Shown here one piece after another: positions 34,717 through 43,570 of a stretch of 64,000 bases of DNA; positions within the stretch are counted from its first letter, which is position 1; each line of letters begins with the position of its first letter. The stretch comes from Bradyrhizobium icense (lineage in GTDB: Bacteria; Pseudomonadota; Alphaproteobacteria; Rhizobiales; Xanthobacteraceae): the NCBI RefSeq assembly GCF_001693385.1, contig NZ_CP016428.1, positions 1,550,001-1,614,000 on the forward strand. The letters are read 5' to 3'. Position numbers and translations under genes: made by a program. The notes under the pieces were generated by a model. The model worked only from the letters and a program-made list of their open reading frames with translations, was not told where the DNA came from and searched no databases.

Positions 34717-36815
34717 TGCCAGATCTTCTTCTCGAACTCTTCTCCGAAGAGATCCCCGCGCGCATGCAGGCGAAGGCGGCAGACGATCTGCGCCGCATGG
34801 TCACCGACAAGCTCGTCGCTGAGGGCCTCGTCTATGAAGGCGCAAAAGCGTTCGCGACGCCGCGTCGGCTGACGCTGACCGTGCACGGCATCCCGGTGCG
34901 ACAATCCGATTTGAAGGAAGAACGCCGCGGCCCGCGCGTCGGCGGACCTGATGCCGCGATCCAGGGATTTTTGAAGGCGACCGGTCTGGCCAAGATCGAA
35001 GACGCCAAGATCCAGACCGACCCGAAGAAGGGCGATTTCTACATCGCGCTGATCGAAAAGCCGGGCCGCGCCACCGTCGACGTGCTCGCCGAGATTCTAC
35101 CCGTCATCATCCGCACCTTCCCGTGGCCGAAGTCGATGCGCTGGGGCGCACGTTCGACCAAATCGGGTTCGCTGTCCTGGGTGCGGCCGCTGCACTCGAT
35201 CATCGCGACTTTTGGGCTCGAAACCGAAGAGCCCGATGTGGTGAAGTTTTCCGTCGACGGCATCGAAGCCGGGCAGACCACGTTCGGCCACCGCTTCATG
35301 GCGCCATCGGCGATCTCGGTGCGCCGCTTCGAGGATTACGAAGCAAAACTTCTCGATGCGAAGGTCGTGCTCGATCCCGAGCGCCGCAAGGACGCCATCC
35401 TCGCCGACGCCAAGCAACTGGCCTTCGCACAGGGCTTTGAACTGGTCGAGGATCAGGGGCTGCTGGACGAAGTCGCCGGCCTCGTCGAATGGCCGGTCGC
35501 GCTGATGGGCTCGTTCGACGAGGAGTATCTCACGATCCCGGACGAGGTGATCCGTGCCACCATCCGCAACAACCAGAAATGTTTTGTGGTGCGCGATCCC
35601 AAGACAGGAAAGCTCGCGAACAAGTTCATCCTGACCGCCAATATCGAGGCGACCGACGGCGGCAAGGTGATCGTTGCCGGCAACGAGCGCGTCATCCGCG
35701 CGCGGTTGAGCGACGCAAAATTCTTCTACGAGACCGACCTGAAGACGAAGCTCGAGAGCCGGCTGCCGAAATTCGAGCAGATCGTATTTCACGAGAAGAT
35801 CGGCACGCAGGCGGAGCGGATCAAGCGGATCGAGCGGTTGGCTGCCGAGATCGCGCCGCTGGTCGGTGCCGATGTCGAAAAGGCCAAGCGCGCCGCGCAT
35901 CTGGCAAAGGCGGATTTGTTGACCGAAGTCGTCGGCGAATTCCCCGAGTTGCAGGGCTTGATGGGGAAGTATTATGCGCAGGCGCAGGGAGAGGACACCT
36001 CCGTCGCCGCCGCAAGCGAGGAGCATTACAAGCCGCAAGGGCCTGCCGATCGCGTTCCAAACGATCCGGTGAGCGTGGCGGTCGCTCTGGCCGACAAGGT
36101 CGATACGCTGGTCGGATTCTGGGCGATCGACGAGAAGCCAACCGGAAGCAAGGACCCGTATGCTCTGCGACGCGCGGCGCTGGGCGTCATCAGGCTAATC
36201 GTTGATAATACGCTTCGGCTGCCGATCGTGAACGTCGCGAAGTCGGCGATAGCCGGTTTGCCGGCAAACGGCGACACTCAGAATCTTCCGACAGATCTCC
36301 TCTCCTTCTTCGCCGACCGCCTGAAAGTCCAGCTACGCGACCAGGGCGCGCGCCACGATCTCGTCGACGCCGTGTTTTCGCTCGGCGGCCAGGACGATTT
36401 GCTGCTGGTGGTCCGCCGCGTCGAGGCGCTCGGCAAATTCCTCGACACCGACGACGGCAAGAACCTGCTTGCGGGGACCAAGCGCGCGAGTAACATTCTC
36501 TCGATCGAGGAGAAGAGGGACAAGCGCAGCTTCGACGGCGCCCCGGATGCCGGGCTCTATACGCTGCCTGAGGAAAAGGCGCTCGCCAAGGCGATCGACC
36601 AGGCCAAGAGCGAGGCGGGAGCCGCCGTGCGGAAGGAAGATTTTGCCGCCGCGATGAGCGCGATGGCGAAGCTGCGGCCTGCCGTCGATGCGTTCTTCGA
36701 CAAAGTCAAGGTCAATGACGATGAACCCAAGGTGCGCGAGAATCGACTAAAACTCTTGAACGAAATCCGCGCGGCGACCCGCGCGGTTGCGGATTTTTCC
36801 AAGATCGAAGGCTAG
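34716..36815 (+). CDS. glyS: Glycyl-tRNA synthetase beta subunit
   Basis: The beta subunit of heterotetrameric glycyl-tRNA synthetase, 699 residues, responsible for tRNA binding. The opening [20 protein letters not shown] is typical, as are [20 protein letters not shown], the HD-like region, and the anticodon-binding C-terminal domain from about 570 ([20 protein letters not shown]). The start is the ATG at 34716 that overlaps the glyQ stop; longer readings from 34566 lie wholly within glyQ. Four bases after the gene another methyltransferase gene begins. Confidence 0.97.
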   Translation: MPDLLLELFSEEIPARMQAKAADDLRRMVTDKLVAEGLVYEGAKAFATPRRLTLTVHGIPVRQSDLKEERRGPRVGGPDAAIQGFLKATGLAKIEDAKIQTDPKKGDFYIALIEKPGRATVDVLAEILPVIIRTFPWPKSMRWGARSTKSGSLSWVRPLHSIIATFGLETEEPDVVKFSVDGIEAGQTTFGHRFMAPSAISVRRFEDYEAKLLDAKVVLDPERRKDAILADAKQLAFAQGFELVEDQGLLDEVAGLVEWPVALMGSFDEEYLTIPDEVIRATIRNNQKCFVVRDPKTGKLANKFILTANIEATDGGKVIVAGNERVIRARLSDAKFFYETDLKTKLESRLPKFEQIVFHEKIGTQAERIKRIERLAAEIAPLVGADVEKAKRAAHLAKADLLTEVVGEFPELQGLMGKYYAQAQGEDTSVAAASEEHYKPQGPADRVPNDPVSVAVALADKVDTLVGFWAIDEKPTGSKDPYALRRAALGVIRLIVDNTLRLPIVNVAKSAIAGLPANGDTQNLPTDLLSFFADRLKVQLRDQGARHDLVDAVFSLGGQDDLLLVVRRVEALGKFLDTDDGKNLLAGTKRASNILSIEEKRDKRSFDGAPDAGLYTLPEEKALAKAIDQAKSEAGAAVRKEDFAAAMSAMAKLRPAVDAFFDKVKVNDDEPKVRENRLKLLNEIRAATRAVADFSKIEG

Positions 36816-36818
36816 ACC

Positions 36819-37421
36819 ATGGATCGTCAGACGCTCGCCGCTTATGACCAGGATGCGGCGGCGTTCGCGAAGGACTGGCTCGGTCAGCCGGCGCCCGTCG
36901 ACCTGCAGGAAATCGTCGAACGGTTTTTCGTGCGCGGTGGCAACTCGGCCGATATCGGCTGCGGCTGTGGCCGCGAGGTCGCCTGGCTCAATGCGAACGG
37001 TTTTCCGGCCGTGGGCTTCGAGGCTTCCGAAGGCCTGCTCAACGAAGCGCGCCGGTGCTATCCCTCGTGCAAGTTCGCGCATGCCGAATTGCCCGATCTG
37101 CGCGGCATCGGCACGTTCGATAACGTGCTGTGCGAAACCGTGATCATGCATCTCGACCGCAAGGAGATTGCTCTGTCGGTGCGCCGTCTGCTCGATATCG
37201 TCAAGCCCAGCGGCATTCTCTATCTGAGCTGGCGCGTCACCGAAGGCGCCGATCAGCGCGACGCGCAGGGACGGCTTTACGCCGCGTTGGATCCGGCGGT
37301 CGTGCGGGCGGAGCTGAAGAACGCGACTGTATTGCTCGACGAAGAGGTCGTCAGCGCCTCATCGGGAAAGAAGATTCACCGGCTCGTGGTGAAGAAGCCG
37401 GGGTTGGAAATCAGGGAGTAG
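36819..37421 (+). CDS. Class I SAM-dependent methyltransferase
   Basis: A 200-residue small methyltransferase. The cofactor loop SADIGCGCGREVAWLNANGF (about 43-62) and the acidic EASEGLLNEAR (about 67-77) are visible, followed by ETVIMHLDRKEI with the ILYLSWRVTEG strand. Substrate unknown. It is 3 bases after glyS, so it is expected to be cotranscribed with glyQS. A factor-independent terminator follows at 37572. Confidence 0.85.
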   Translation: MDRQTLAAYDQDAAAFAKDWLGQPAPVDLQEIVERFFVRGGNSADIGCGCGREVAWLNANGFPAVGFEASEGLLNEARRCYPSCKFAHAELPDLRGIGTFDNVLCETVIMHLDRKEIALSVRRLLDIVKPSGILYLSWRVTEGADQRDAQGRLYAALDPAVVRAELKNATVLLDEEVVSASSGKKIHRLVVKKPGLEIRE

Positions 37422-37424
37422 CGA

Positions 37425-37552
37425 TCGTGCCCCGGATGCTGCGCAGCACGAAGTGACGCGCTGCTGATCCGGGGCCCACGATGCGTCGCGCGGCGAATGG
37501 GTCCCGGCTCTGCGGTGCATCGCTTCGCGCTGTACCGCGTCCGGGATACGAG
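37425..37552. repeat. Dispersed palindromic repeat, family B copy 3
   Basis: Begins TCGTGCCCCGGATGCTGCGC and ends GCGTCCGGGATACGAG, with CTGATCCGGGGCCC and GGTCCCGGCTCTGCG inside. It starts four bases after the stop codon of the methyltransferase gene and lies just before a terminator. Confidence 0.8.
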
Positions 37553-37571
37553 AGTGAACGAGCAAGAAAGA

Positions 37572-37604
37572 CCCCGCCCGGAGGGGACGCCGGGCGGGGC
37601 TTTT
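37572..37604 (+). terminator. Factor-independent terminator after glyQS-methyltransferase
   Basis: CCCCGCCCGG (37572-37581) pairs perfectly with CCGGGCGGGG (37590-37599) and is followed by CTTTT. It can terminate the glyQ-glyS-methyltransferase transcript and may also serve the convergent DUF1236 gene from the other side, where the T-run is weaker. Confidence 0.8.
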
Positions 37605-37670
37605 GTCCGGTCGTATCTCGCGCACATCCGCTTGCGCGGCGCCCGGACCACTCGTTCAGGCCACTGAAGG

Positions 37671-38033
37671 TCAATCGACCACCTGAACGATGCGACGCGA
37701 ACGCGGTTCGACCAATATCGTCTGGCCGTTCACCACGGTGTAGCGATAGGGCGTCACGCCGAACGATTGCGGCACGTCGTAGTAGGTCACGCCGGTTTCC
37801 GGCAGCACAGCGCCGACCGTCACACGTTCGGAAATCGTGTAATTCGGCACGCGTTCACGCACGATGTATTCGCGGAAGGCCGGACGCACGTCGGCCGCTA
37901 TGCCTTCATGTTCACCAATGACGACCGTGTTGCCGCCGGCTGTGCCAGTGGTGATCGAGGTCTGCGCCTGAGCCGCGATTGGGACGGCCATCGCGCCCGT
38001 GATCGCCGCAATGGCAATTAGTCTGTTCCGCAT
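37671..38033 (-). CDS. DUF1236-domain protein, exported
   Basis: A 120-residue secreted protein of the DUF1236 family, common in Rhizobiales. It has a signal peptide (MRNRLIAIAAITGAMAVPIA, cut after AQAQ) and a mature domain with VRPAFREYIVRERVPNYTIS, then VGAVLPETGVTYYDVP, then RYTVVNGQTILVEPRSRRIVQVV, the DUF1236 signature. The start is the ATG at 38033 with AAGGAG about 7 bases in front, chosen over a longer frame to 38078. Role unknown. Confidence 0.88.
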   Translation of the reverse strand: MRNRLIAIAAITGAMAVPIAAQAQTSITTGTAGGNTVVIGEHEGIAADVRPAFREYIVRERVPNYTISERVTVGAVLPETGVTYYDVPQSFGVTPYRYTVVNGQTILVEPRSRRIVQVVD

Positions 38034-38271
38034 AGTCAACTCCTTCGCGAGAAGAGGCGCCGGCTTACGCCAGCACACACAATGCGGGCCAATTCATCGC
38101 GTGCGGCATTGTTCCGGGAAAAGCGCGGTCTCATCCGCGGCATTTCTGGGGAATTGTTGCGGAGGCTGGAACCCATTGAAGCGGTTGAGCGTCTTGCTAT
38201 TCCCGAACCGCGCCAGCGGTTAAGTTGCCGCCCTCGATTCGATTTCCCACCCCGATCATCCGGAGATTTCA

Positions 38272-38427
38272 ATGACCATCACCGCCACGCATGTTCCCGC
38301 GATCGTTGCTCTGCTCGCCGGGATATTCATCCTGATCATGCCGCGGCTGCTCAACTACATCGTCGCCATCTACCTGATCTTCGTCGGCCTGGTGGGTCTC
38401 GGCGTGCTCAAGATGTTCAAGTTCTAG
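38272..38427 (+). CDS. DUF3096 small membrane protein
   Basis: A 51-residue peptide, MTITATHVPAIVALLAGIFI and then LIMPRLLNYIVAIYLIFVG and LVGLGVLKMFKF, with two hydrophobic segments and the family's typical PRLLNYIVA core. It matches DUF3096, small inner membrane proteins of unknown function. ATG at 38272 with GGAG about 7 bases before; stop at 38425-38427. Confidence 0.85.
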   Translation: MTITATHVPAIVALLAGIFILIMPRLLNYIVAIYLIFVGLVGLGVLKMFKF

Positions 38428-38510
38428 CACTGGAAAGCGGGGTTTCGCGGCTTGCGCGGAACCCCTCAAAGTGGTGTAAGGCGCGCAATCTTCTTCCCTT
38501 TTTCGGATAG

Positions 38511-41390
38511 ATGGAATCCATGGCCAAAGCCGTCGCGAAGTCCAGGAAGGCTGCAGTGAAATCTGTAGCGAAATCAAAGTCATCCGCCCGGCCGAAGGCC
38601 GCGCCGCAGACCTCGGCCCGCAAGGCGCTGAAGAAGGCCCCGGCCAAGCCGGCCGCCAAGGTCGCGGCCAAGAAGGCTGCCGTCCGCAAGCCTGCTCCCG
38701 AAGCGGTAAAATCCGGCAAGTGGGTTTATACCTTCGGGGACGGCAAGGCCGAGGGCAAAGCGGGCCTGCGCGACCTGCTCGGCGGCAAGGGCGCCAACCT
38801 TGCCGAGATGGCCAATCTCGGCCTGCCGGTGCCTCCGGGCTTCACCATTCCGACCTCGGTCTGCACCTATTTCTATGCGCACGACAAAACCTATCCGCCC
38901 GCGCTGAAGGCGCAGGTCGAGAAGGCGCTCGAGTATGTCGGCAAGCTGACCGGCAAGGCATTCGGCGATTCGAAGAATCCGCTCCTGGTGTCGGTCCGCT
39001 CCGGCGGCCGCGCTTCGATGCCCGGCATGATGGATACGGTCCTCAATCTCGGCCTCAACGACAAGACGGTCGAAGCGCTCGCCGAGCTTTCCGGCGATCG
39101 CCGCTTTGCCTACGACAGCTATCGCCGCTTCATCACGATGTATTCGGACGTGGTGCTCGGCTTCGAGCATCATCACTTCGAGGACATCCTCGATACCTTC
39201 AAGGACAGCCAGGGCTACACGCTCGACACCGATCTCTCTGGCGACGACTGGGTCGAACTGGTCGGCAAGTACAAGGAAGCGGTGGCGCGCGAGACCGGAA
39301 GGGATTTTCCGCAGGATCCGCACGAGCAATTGTGGGGCGCGATCGGCGCGGTGTTCTCATCCTGGATGAATGCGCGTGCGGTCACTTACCGCCGCTTGCA
39401 TGACATCCCGGAATCCTGGGGCACTGCCGTCAATGTGCAGGCCATGGTGTTCGGCAATATGGGCGAGACGTCCGCGACCGGCGTTGCGTTCACGCGCAAT
39501 CCCTCGACCGGCGAGAGCAAGCTCTACGGCGAATTCCTGATCAACGCGCAGGGCGAGGACGTGGTGGCGGGCATTCGCACGCCGCAGGACATCACCGAAG
39601 CCGCGCGCCAGGAATCCGGCTCCGACAAGCCGTCGATGGAAACGGCGATGCCGGAGGCGTTCAAGGAGCTGACGCGGTTCTACACGCTGCTCGAAAAGCA
39701 CTACCGCGACATGCAGGACATGGAGTTCACGGTCGAGCAGGGCAAGTTGTGGATGCTGCAGACCCGCGGCGGCAAGCGCACCGCGAAGGCGGCGCTGCGC
39801 ATCGCGGTCGAACTCGCCAATGAAGGCCTGATCTCGAAGAAGGACGCGGTGATGCGGATCGACCCGGCTTCGCTGGATCAGTTGCTGCATCCGACCATCG
39901 ATCCCCAGGCGAAGCGCGACGTGATCGCGACCGGCCTGCCGGCTTCGCCCGGCGCCGCATCCGGCGAGATCGTGTTCTCGTCCGATGAAGCCGCCAAACT
40001 CCAGGCCGACGGCCGCAACGTCATTCTGGTGCGCGTCGAAACCAGTCCGGAAGACATTCACGGCATGCACGCCGCCGAAGGCATTTTGACCACCCGCGGC
40101 GGCATGACCTCGCACGCCGCCGTGGTCGCGCGCGGCATGGGCAAGCCCTGCGTTTCCGGCTGCGGCGCCATTCGCGTCGACTATGGCCGTGGCACGATGA
40201 GTGTGGGCTCCCGAACCTTCAAGACCGGCGACGTCATCACCATCGACGGCTCGCTCGGCCAGGTGCTGGCCGGCAAGATGCCGATGATCGAGCCGAAACT
40301 GTCGGGCGAATTCGGCACGTTAATGGGCTGGGCCGATGCCGTCCGCAAGCTCGGCGTCCGCGTCAATGGCGACACGCCGGACGATGCGCGCACGGCCGTG
40401 AAGTTCGGCGCCGAGGGCATCGGGCTGTGCCGCACCGAGCACATGTTCTTCGAGGAAACCCGCATCCGCACCGTGCGCGAGATGATTCTTTCCGAGGACG
40501 AGCAGTCGCGCCGTGCGGCGCTGTCAAAACTGTTGCCGATGCAGCGCGCCGATTTCGTCGAGCTGTTCGAGATCATGAAGGGCCTCCCTGTCACGATCCG
40601 TCTGCTCGATCCGCCGCTGCATGAATTCCTGCCGCACACCCAGGCCGAAATCGAGGAAGTCGCGCGCGCGATGAACACCGATCCGCGCCGGCTTGCCGAT
40701 CGCGCCCGCGATCTCGCCGAGTTCAACCCGATGCTCGGCTTCCGCGGCTGCCGGCTTGCGATCGCCTATCCCGAGATCGCCGAGATGCAGGCGCGCGCAA
40801 TCTTTGAAGCGGCGGTCGAAGCCGAGAAGCGCACCGGCGAGGCCGTCGGCCTCGAGGTGATGGTGCCGCTGATCGCGACCAAGGCCGAGTTCGACCTGGT
40901 CAAGGCGCGGATCGACGCCACCGCGCAATCGGTGATTAAGGAGACCGGCAAGAAGCTCGCTTATCAGGTTGGAACGATGATCGAGCTGCCGCGCGCGTGC
41001 CTGATGGCTGGTGACGTCGCGCAGACCGCGGAGTTCTTCTCGTTCGGCACCAACGACCTGACCCAGACCACCTACGGCATCAGCCGCGACGACGCCGCAA
41101 GCTTCCTCGGCACCTATGTCAGCAAGGGAATTCTCGAGATCGATCCGTTCATTTCGGTCGATCGCGATGGCGTGGGCGAACTGGTGAAGATCGGCGTCGC
41201 CCGCGGCCGCAAGACGCGACCCAATTTGAAGGTCGGCATCTGCGGCGAGCATGGCGGCGATCCCGCCTCGGTGGCGTTCTGCCATGAGATCGGACTCGAC
41301 TACGTCTCGTGCTCGCCCTATCGCGTGCCGATTGCACGACTTGCCGCCGCGCAGGCCGCGCTCGGCAAGACAGTGGTGAGCCAGGCGTAG
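38511..41390 (+). CDS. ppdK: Pyruvate, phosphate dikinase
   Basis: PPDK, which converts pyruvate, ATP and phosphate to phosphoenolpyruvate. The 959-residue protein has an N-terminal nucleotide-grasp domain (GKGANLAEMANLGLPVPPGF, about 95-115), the phosphohistidine domain with the catalytic histidine in TTRGGMTSHAAVVARG (about 520-535), and the C-terminal PEP-binding TIM barrel with GICGEHGGDPASVAF. Unusual is a Lys/Ala-rich leader of about 65 residues (KSRKAAVKSVAKS and later KKAPAKPAAKVAAKKAA) in front of the normal start. The first ATG is at 38511; ATG at 38520 is an alternative. Followed by a strong terminator. Confidence 0.96.
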   Translation: MESMAKAVAKSRKAAVKSVAKSKSSARPKAAPQTSARKALKKAPAKPAAKVAAKKAAVRKPAPEAVKSGKWVYTFGDGKAEGKAGLRDLLGGKGANLAEMANLGLPVPPGFTIPTSVCTYFYAHDKTYPPALKAQVEKALEYVGKLTGKAFGDSKNPLLVSVRSGGRASMPGMMDTVLNLGLNDKTVEALAELSGDRRFAYDSYRRFITMYSDVVLGFEHHHFEDILDTFKDSQGYTLDTDLSGDDWVELVGKYKEAVARETGRDFPQDPHEQLWGAIGAVFSSWMNARAVTYRRLHDIPESWGTAVNVQAMVFGNMGETSATGVAFTRNPSTGESKLYGEFLINAQGEDVVAGIRTPQDITEAARQESGSDKPSMETAMPEAFKELTRFYTLLEKHYRDMQDMEFTVEQGKLWMLQTRGGKRTAKAALRIAVELANEGLISKKDAVMRIDPASLDQLLHPTIDPQAKRDVIATGLPASPGAASGEIVFSSDEAAKLQADGRNVILVRVETSPEDIHGMHAAEGILTTRGGMTSHAAVVARGMGKPCVSGCGAIRVDYGRGTMSVGSRTFKTGDVITIDGSLGQVLAGKMPMIEPKLSGEFGTLMGWADAVRKLGVRVNGDTPDDARTAVKFGAEGIGLCRTEHMFFEETRIRTVREMILSEDEQSRRAALSKLLPMQRADFVELFEIMKGLPVTIRLLDPPLHEFLPHTQAEIEEVARAMNTDPRRLADRARDLAEFNPMLGFRGCRLAIAYPEIAEMQARAIFEAAVEAEKRTGEAVGLEVMVPLIATKAEFDLVKARIDATAQSVIKETGKKLAYQVGTMIELPRACLMAGDVAQTAEFFSFGTNDLTQTTYGISRDDAASFLGTYVSKGILEIDPFISVDRDGVGELVKIGVARGRKTRPNLKVGICGEHGGDPASVAFCHEIGLDYVSCSPYRVPIARLAAAQAALGKTVVSQA

Positions 41391-41424
41391 ATTATACGCA
41401 CCGGCTATCAACCAACGCGACCTC

Positions 41425-41456
41425 ATGCCCGGGCTTGTCCCGGGCATTTTCGTTTT
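41425..41456 (+). terminator. Factor-independent terminator after ppdK
   Basis: ATGCCCGGG (41425-41433) pairs with CCCGGGCAT (41439-41447) and is followed by TTTCGTTTTT. Position, 35 bases after the ppdK stop codon, fits. Confidence 0.8.
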
Positions 41457-41475
41457 TGGCGCATGGGCCAGAGCC

Positions 41476-41559
41476 GTCATTGCGAGGAAGCGCAGCGACG
41501 AAGCAATCCATACATCAAATACGCGACGCGATGGATTGCTTCGCTTCGCTCACAATGAC
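41476..41559. repeat. Dispersed inverted repeat, family C copy 2
   Basis: GTCATTGCGAGGAAGCGCAG at one end and TCGCTTCGCTCACAATGAC at the other, with AAGCAATCCAT and ATGGATTGCTT inner arms. It shares the GTCATTGCGAG end with 20422-20453. This type of sequence is scattered in many alphaproteobacterial genomes. Confidence 0.75.
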
Positions 41560-41828
41560 GGATTCAACGCTTGGAACTCGAAAGAGCTTCGCCCACACGC
41601 GCGCATCAATTTCTTCATCATCTTCGTTGACGGGTTGTTTACCACTTTCGTCGAGTGGCCTTTTACCAAGTCTTCTCATGCAATGCTGAGAAATCATGCG
41701 ATGTCTTGCGTGTAGCGCGCACGCCACGCCGATTAACTCCCCGGCAACCTAAATTCGATACCAACAAAAAAGGTCGAATTGCACGGATGTACTGACGTTC
41801 GATCATGTAAGCGTTGCGTGAGCGTACA

Positions 41829-43253
41829 ATGTTTGTGTTGCGTAACCAGCCGAAGGGCGCGCGGTTCGCGTCCTTCGGTCTCGGTCTCTGCATCTTCGCA
41901 TTGATGCCGACCGAGACCGGATATCAGGACATCGCCTCGCTGCTGGCGCGCCAGCCGGGCGTCGCCGAGCGCTGGCAAACGCGCGTATTCTCCTCCGCCG
42001 GCACCATCCAGGTTGCGACGTTCTCTTTCGGCCGTCCGATCGGAACCTCCTCGCCGCAAACCGCGACTTACCGTCTCGCAAGTCTCGACAATCAGGGCAT
42101 CGACATCTCCGGTTCAGTGACGCGCAATCCCATAGTCGCTCCACCGCCGCGCTATCATGCTGCCGATTTCCCCAAGGTCGACCGCACATTGAAGGGCGAC
42201 CGCCTTGTCATCGCGCCGCCGTCACCGGCAACGGAGACTACAGGCCCGGCCGATCGAGCGCCGGCGATCGAGGATCCCGCGACATCAAATGCATCGGTCA
42301 AGGGCGCCAAGACCGCCGAGACGCCGCCGTCCGCCGAGCGCGCGCCGCTCGATCCCGAGCTGCAGGCGGCGCTGAACGCGCCGCCACTGGATATGTCGCC
42401 TTCGCTTGAGAGCAAACCGCAGGACGAGGTCGCGCCGCAAGCGGCTACGCCGCCGCGCGATGGTTTCTCCTTCAAGACCTCGAGCCTGTTCTTTGGCTCA
42501 TCGCTCGGCTCGCCCGAGAGCATCGAACGCTGGCAGCCCGGTGAAGAGCCCGTTATCGTCATGCCAGCCGTGCGTCCCGATTCCGACATGAAGGTGATGG
42601 CTTCGCTGCCGGTCGATGCCGATGGTCCGGTGCGGGCCGGCGAGGTGGGCGAGAGCGTCGCGCCGAAGGGCGAGGTCAACGCCGACAACCAGCGCGCCAA
42701 GACACCCGCCGAACGCCTCGGCCTGTTCGACGAGAAGTCGCGCGCCAAGTCGGAGAAGTGTTTGGCCGAAGCCGTCTACTTCGAGGCCCGCGGCGAAGCG
42801 GTGCGAGGCCAGATCGCGGTGGCGCAGGTGGTTTTGAACCGCGCCTTTTCCGGCAAATATCCCGAGTCCGTGTGCGGCGTGGTCTACCAGAACAAGCACC
42901 GCCACCTGGCGTGCCAGTTCACCTTCGCCTGCGACAACAACAAGGACGTCGTCCGCGAGCCCGACATGTGGGAGCGGGCGAAGAGGATCGCGAAGGCGAT
43001 GCTCGACGGCCAGCTCTGGCTGCCGGAAGTCGACAAGTCGACCCACTACCACGCCTATTGGGTGCGGCCGTCCTGGGTCAACGAAATGAGGAAGATGTAC
43101 AAGACCGGTGTACATACCTTCTACCGGCCGCGCGCCTGGGGCAACGGCAGCGACGCGCCGAGCTGGGGCTCGGCCGCCGAGACCGCGGCGATCTCCGCCA
43201 AGCTCGCCGAAGCCGCGCAAAGCTCGGCCGAGCAGGCCAGCGCGAAGCGGTAG
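41829..43253 (+). CDS. Cell wall hydrolase (SleB-like Hydrolase_2)
   Basis: A 474-residue exported protein with a C-terminal Hydrolase_2/SleB-type lytic domain. Residues 1-30 are a hydrophobic leader (RFASFGLGLCIFALMPTE). About 60-300 is a low-complexity, Pro/Ala/Ser-rich linker. The catalytic domain starts at about 312: KCLAEAVYFEARGEAVRGQI with the conserved EA.YFEARGE motif, then VVLNRAFSGKYPESVCGVVY, CQFTFACDNN and YHAYWVRPSW. In spore-formers SleB hydrolyses cortex; here a role in peptidoglycan remodelling is inferred. ATG at 41829 is preferred over TTG at 41814. Confidence 0.87.
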   Translation: MFVLRNQPKGARFASFGLGLCIFALMPTETGYQDIASLLARQPGVAERWQTRVFSSAGTIQVATFSFGRPIGTSSPQTATYRLASLDNQGIDISGSVTRNPIVAPPPRYHAADFPKVDRTLKGDRLVIAPPSPATETTGPADRAPAIEDPATSNASVKGAKTAETPPSAERAPLDPELQAALNAPPLDMSPSLESKPQDEVAPQAATPPRDGFSFKTSSLFFGSSLGSPESIERWQPGEEPVIVMPAVRPDSDMKVMASLPVDADGPVRAGEVGESVAPKGEVNADNQRAKTPAERLGLFDEKSRAKSEKCLAEAVYFEARGEAVRGQIAVAQVVLNRAFSGKYPESVCGVVYQNKHRHLACQFTFACDNNKDVVREPDMWERAKRIAKAMLDGQLWLPEVDKSTHYHAYWVRPSWVNEMRKMYKTGVHTFYRPRAWGNGSDAPSWGSAAETAAISAKLAEAAQSSAEQASAKR

Positions 43254-43261
43254 TTCTCTCT

Positions 43262-43393
43262 CCGTCGTCCCTGCGAACGGAACGCAGGGACCCATAACCA
43301 CCAGCGGATGATGTTGATCGAAGCCGAACGACCGGCACTTCCTTAAATCGAACGGCCGCGGCGTATGGGTCCGTTCGCAGGGCCGACATCGGG
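43262..43393. repeat. Inverted repeat, family D-like
   Basis: CTCCGTCGTCCCTGCGAACG with CGCAGGGACCCATA, and GTATGGGTCCGTTCGCAGGG on the right, form a long imperfect palindrome. A shorter relative is at 57814-57843 (CCGTCATCCCTGCG/CGCAGGGACG). It lies just after the cell wall hydrolase gene. Confidence 0.65.
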
Positions 43394-43411
43394 GTGAGAG
43401 CGCCATCGCGC

Positions 43412-43449
43412 CTGCAAAATTGCACTCATTGCCCTCGACAATTTTGCAG
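43412..43449. promoter_or_regulatory. Perfect 11-base inverted repeat upstream of MFS gene
   Basis: CTGCAAAATTG (43412-43422) and CAATTTTGCAG (43439-43449) are exact reverse complements with 16 bases between. The site is 121 bases before the MFS start codon and its A/T-rich centre is unlike the G+C-rich surroundings. It could be an operator or the stem of a leader RNA; the sequence alone does not say which. Confidence 0.45.
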
Positions 43450-43570
43450 AGCTGCCCTGCAGCGGAAAAATTTTCTCTGCCGCCCTCTTGGGGTTTTCAT
43501 GCAACTGCATTAATTCACCGTAATGTTTCGTCCGGCTGTCCCGGGCGCCGATTGGTCCAGGGGGAAGCAA

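Larger units (their letters stand above)
41391..41828. other. Non-coding gap after ppdK
   Basis: This 438-base gap holds the ppdK terminator (41425-41455), a family C repeat (41476-41559), and about 270 bases that must include the promoter of the cell wall hydrolase gene. No further gene is supported in it. The segment 41740-41800 is relatively A/T-rich. Confidence 0.6.

Noticed and set aside
35097..36038. Minus-strand frame over glyS
   Set aside because: Shadow with no family; glyS is complete.
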